Part shown: positions 40,753 to 42,875 of the stretch, piece by piece
Numbering within the stretch: position 1 is the first letter of the stretch
Layout: every line of letters begins with the position of its first letter
Source: Rhodospirillaceae bacterium
Lineage (GTDB): Bacteria; Pseudomonadota; Alphaproteobacteria; Rhodospirillales; JABHCV01
Assembly (NCBI GenBank): GCA_018662005.1
Contig: JABJHA010000025.1
Coordinates: forward strand, 1-42,875
Length of the DNA stretch: 42,875 bases
Direction: 5' to 3'
Notes under the pieces: generated by a model
What the model saw: the letters and a program-made list of their open reading frames with translations, nothing else
The model's database searches: none
Told to the model about the DNA's origin: nothing
Translations under genes and position numbers: made by a program

Positions 40753-42174
40753 ATGACCACAGCGGCAGACGATCAGGGCGAAGATATCGCCGCCGAAGAC
40801 GCCGTCCTTGAGTTTGAAAGCGGCATCGAGGAAGAAATTGTTCTGGCTATTGAAGCCGGAAACCTTGATGGCGTTCGCGATCTGGTTGCCCAACTTCATT
40901 ACGCCGATGTCGCCGATCTTCTTGAACATCTGGACGAGGATGGTCGCGATACCCTGATTGAGGCCTTTCAGGGTGTCCTCGACTCGGACGTGTTCGCCGA
41001 ACTGGATGAAAGCGTTCGTGACGATCTGGTTGAAAAGCTGGGTGTCGCTTACGTTGCCAGCGCCGTTTCCGAAATGGACACGGACGACGCCGTCCAGGTT
41101 ATCGAGGAACTTGAAGAACACGAGCAGAAGCAGGTTCTTGAGGCCATCCCGGCTGGTGAGCGGACCCTGATCGAGGAAGGTCTCGCCTACCCTGAAGACA
41201 GTGCCGGGCGGCTGATGCAACGCGAAGTGATGACGGTGCCGGAATTCTGGAATGTCGGCGAAACCATCGATTTCCTTCGCCAGCAGGCTGACGCCGAGGA
41301 AGCGGGCCAGGACGCGGGCTCGCTGCCCGATTTATTTTACGATATTTTTGTCGTCGACCCGTCTCACAAGCCGGTTGGCTCTGTGGCCTTGAGCCGCCTG
41401 CTCAGAAGTCGCCGCCCGGTGACCATCACCGACATCATCAGCAGCGAGATGAAACTTGTTCAGGTTGACGAGGATCAGGAAGACGTCGCCTATCTGTTCG
41501 GTCAGCGCGATCTGGTTTCTGCCCCTGTGGTCGACGCCGCCGGTCGTCTGGTCGGTGTCATCACCGTTGATGATGTCGTCGACGTTATCCATGAAGAACA
41601 CGAAGAAGACATTATGCGTCTGGGTGGCGTGCGCGAGGATGATCTGTATGAAGCCGTTGGCGATACCACGCGGGCGCGCTTTTCATGGCTGTTGCTCAAT
41701 CTGGGTACGGCCATTCTGGCCTCGGTTATTATCGGTTTTTTCGAGGCCACCATTGAACAGATCGTCGCCCTTGCTGTGCTCATGCCGATTGTCGCCTCCA
41801 TGGGCGGTAACGCCGGCACCCAGACCCTGACGGTCACCGTGCGCGCCCTGGCCATGAAGGATTTAACCTCCACCAACGCCATGCGGGTGGTCGGCAAGGA
41901 AGTGCTGGTCGGCTCCATCAATGGTGTGCTGTTTGCGGTGCTGGCTGGTGTCGTCGCCTGGTTGTGGTTCGACTCCCAGGCTCTGGGGCTGGTGATTGGG
42001 TTGGCGATGATCATCAACATGGTTGTTGCAGGCCTTGCCGGAACAACTATCCCGCTGGTGCTTGAACGAAACGGTATCGATCCGGCAATCGCCTCAAGCG
42101 TTTTCCTGACGACGATCACAGACGTCGTCGGCTTCGCCGCCTTCCTAGGCCTGGCCGCGTGGATGCTTATATAG
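40753..42174 (+). CDS. mgtE: Magnesium transporter MgtE
   Basis: MgtE is an inner-membrane magnesium channel gated by cytosolic magnesium. I took ATG 40753 (473 residues) after a GGGGGCGG ribosome-binding region; a GTG at 40747 would add two residues. The N-terminal helical domain covers about 20-130 with repeated DLLEHLDEDGRD-type sequence, CBS repeats about 135-255 with RLVGVITVDDVVDVI, and the membrane part about 285-473 with five helices. MPIVASMGGNAGTQTLTV and the DVVGFAAFLGLA helix carry the pore-lining acidic residues. It stands alone, 56 bp after the previous gene. Confidence 0.95.
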   Translation: MTTAADDQGEDIAAEDAVLEFESGIEEEIVLAIEAGNLDGVRDLVAQLHYADVADLLEHLDEDGRDTLIEAFQGVLDSDVFAELDESVRDDLVEKLGVAYVASAVSEMDTDDAVQVIEELEEHEQKQVLEAIPAGERTLIEEGLAYPEDSAGRLMQREVMTVPEFWNVGETIDFLRQQADAEEAGQDAGSLPDLFYDIFVVDPSHKPVGSVALSRLLRSRRPVTITDIISSEMKLVQVDEDQEDVAYLFGQRDLVSAPVVDAAGRLVGVITVDDVVDVIHEEHEEDIMRLGGVREDDLYEAVGDTTRARFSWLLLNLGTAILASVIIGFFEATIEQIVALAVLMPIVASMGGNAGTQTLTVTVRALAMKDLTSTNAMRVVGKEVLVGSINGVLFAVLAGVVAWLWFDSQALGLVIGLAMIINMVVAGLAGTTIPLVLERNGIDPAIASSVFLTTITDVVGFAAFLGLAAWMLI

Positions 42175-42189
42175 GCCCCTCAAACGCCG

Positions 42190-42205
42190 GCCCGCAGTCG
42201 CGGGC
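42190..42205. terminator. Hairpin between convergent mgtE and umuC
   Basis: GCCCGC (42190-42195) pairs with GCGGGC (42200-42205) over four bases. Only a short T-rich stretch (TTCTC) follows on the + strand. It can serve both converging genes, as a weak terminator. Confidence 0.5.
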
Positions 42206-42225
42206 TTCTCAAGCGGATTAATCTT

Positions 42226-42875
42226 TCAGGCTCTGACGATGGGTAATTCCTGCCAGTTGGTGGTGTAGCTGGGTGAGCGGCGGTTTTGTACCGTGTAGAC
42301 GCCGCGCTTGCCGCGTTCCGCCACGCCCACAGATCCATACCGTACAGCGCCGCGGCCGATGCGGCTGTTGATGGTGTCGAAAGCCGTCATCAGGGCCTGA
42401 GCGCGGGCGTCGACTACGGGGTCGGGCGGGGCGAACAGGTTGCCTTGCGCGTCATCAAACCGCGCCAGCCCCAGCATCATCACCCCGGCACCCTTGAACT
42501 GAAGGCCCGGCTTGTAGACTTGCTCGAAGGCCGCCATCGCCGCACGGGTGATGGTGGCCGTGTGATTGGACGGGGCAGGCGGCGCGCTTGACGCCGCACC
42601 CCGGTAATAATCACCCTTAAGGCCAAAACGGTTGGTCGCCGCGAAGACGTTGACGACCGAACACAAAAGCCCGTCCCGGCGCAATTTTTCGGCGGCCCGG
42701 GCGGCGAAGGCAGCGACGCTTTCGCGCATCACCAGGCGGCTTTCAACGGGCTTGGCGAAGGACCGCGAGACGCGGATGGTTTGCTTGTCCGGACTCTGGC
42801 TTTCCAGATCAAGGCAAGCGATACCGCGCAATTCCAGCAATGTGCGCGCCCCGGTCACCCCCATGCGCTTTCGTA
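42226..42875 (-). CDS. umuC: DNA polymerase V catalytic subunit UmuC, C-terminal part (cut by window edge)
   Basis: This is the C-terminal 215 residues or so of UmuC, the Y-family translesion polymerase of the SOS response. The frame enters from the right edge as RKRMGVTGARTLLELRGI, the end of the thumb/HhH part. The little-finger DNA-binding domain follows, with VSRSFAKPVESRLVMRES and SVVNVFAATNRF. The C-terminal DUF4113 block has MMLGLARFDDAQGNLF and a closing RIGRGAVRYGSVG. The ATG at 42864 is an internal methionine, not the start. No umuD is visible because its usual place is outside the window. Confidence 0.92.
   Translation of the reverse strand, partial: RKRMGVTGARTLLELRGIACLDLESQSPDKQTIRVSRSFAKPVESRLVMRESVAAFAARAAEKLRRDGLLCSVVNVFAATNRFGLKGDYYRGAASSAPPAPSNHTATITRAAMAAFEQVYKPGLQFKGAGVMMLGLARFDDAQGNLFAPPDPVVDARAQALMTAFDTINSRIGRGAVRYGSVGVAERGKRGVYTVQNRRSPSYTTNWQELPIVRA

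Overview
The window looks like an alphaproteobacterial chromosome, most likely a (marine) Rhodospirillales member. The evidence is the uninterrupted S10-spc-alpha ribosomal cluster without infA or rpmJ, an ATP12-type F1 assembly chaperone, PAS-rich sensor kinases and moderate GC. The species cannot be told from the sequence alone.

Bases 1-14385 hold the 3' end of tuf and a 28-gene run from rpsJ to rplQ, including secY and adk, all on the + strand with very short gaps. A near-consensus sigma-70 promoter at 11872-11899 restarts transcription ahead of rpsM, rpsK, rpoA and rplQ, and a strong terminator closes the run at 14355-14385. L3 carries an unusual acidic tail with paired glutamates every five residues.

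Bases 14386-19539 are accessory. They hold an AT-rich secreted zincin-like protein, a leftward polysaccharide group (manC, a DUF6165 protein, a GT9 glycosyltransferase) and a DMT-family transporter broken by a 29-bp tandem duplication. Bases 19585-24410 hold a DegP-like protease, rarA, crcB, an RluC/D-type pseudouridine synthase and an OmpR-type regulator. The regulator is followed by its PAS kinase, whose H-box histidine is arginine, and by a secreted protein made of two copies of an unrecognised cysteine-bounded domain.

Bases 27396-35257 hold a HAD phosphatase, an ATP12 chaperone and the two propionyl/acyl-CoA carboxylase genes. A leftward sensor kinase sits between the carboxylase genes; it has a periplasmic CxxCH haem c motif and a FixL-like PAS domain. 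An acylphosphatase follows the alpha subunit. Bases 35239-38822 are a leftward lipB - lipid kinase - LTA-synthase-like group, in which the kinase could recycle diacylglycerol released by the transferase.

Bases 38926-42875 hold tRNA-Leu(GAG), a structured intergenic stretch with a possible 32-residue gene under a perfect CRP-type palindrome, a divergent rhodanese / persulfide dioxygenase-like pair around an AT-rich operator candidate, mgtE, and the C-terminal part of umuC.

No CRISPR array, insertion sequence, integrase or prophage was seen. The most unusual items are the kinase with two candidate haem sites, the kinase lacking its phospho-acceptor histidine beside the duplicated-domain secreted protein, and the small gene with the CRP-type site.
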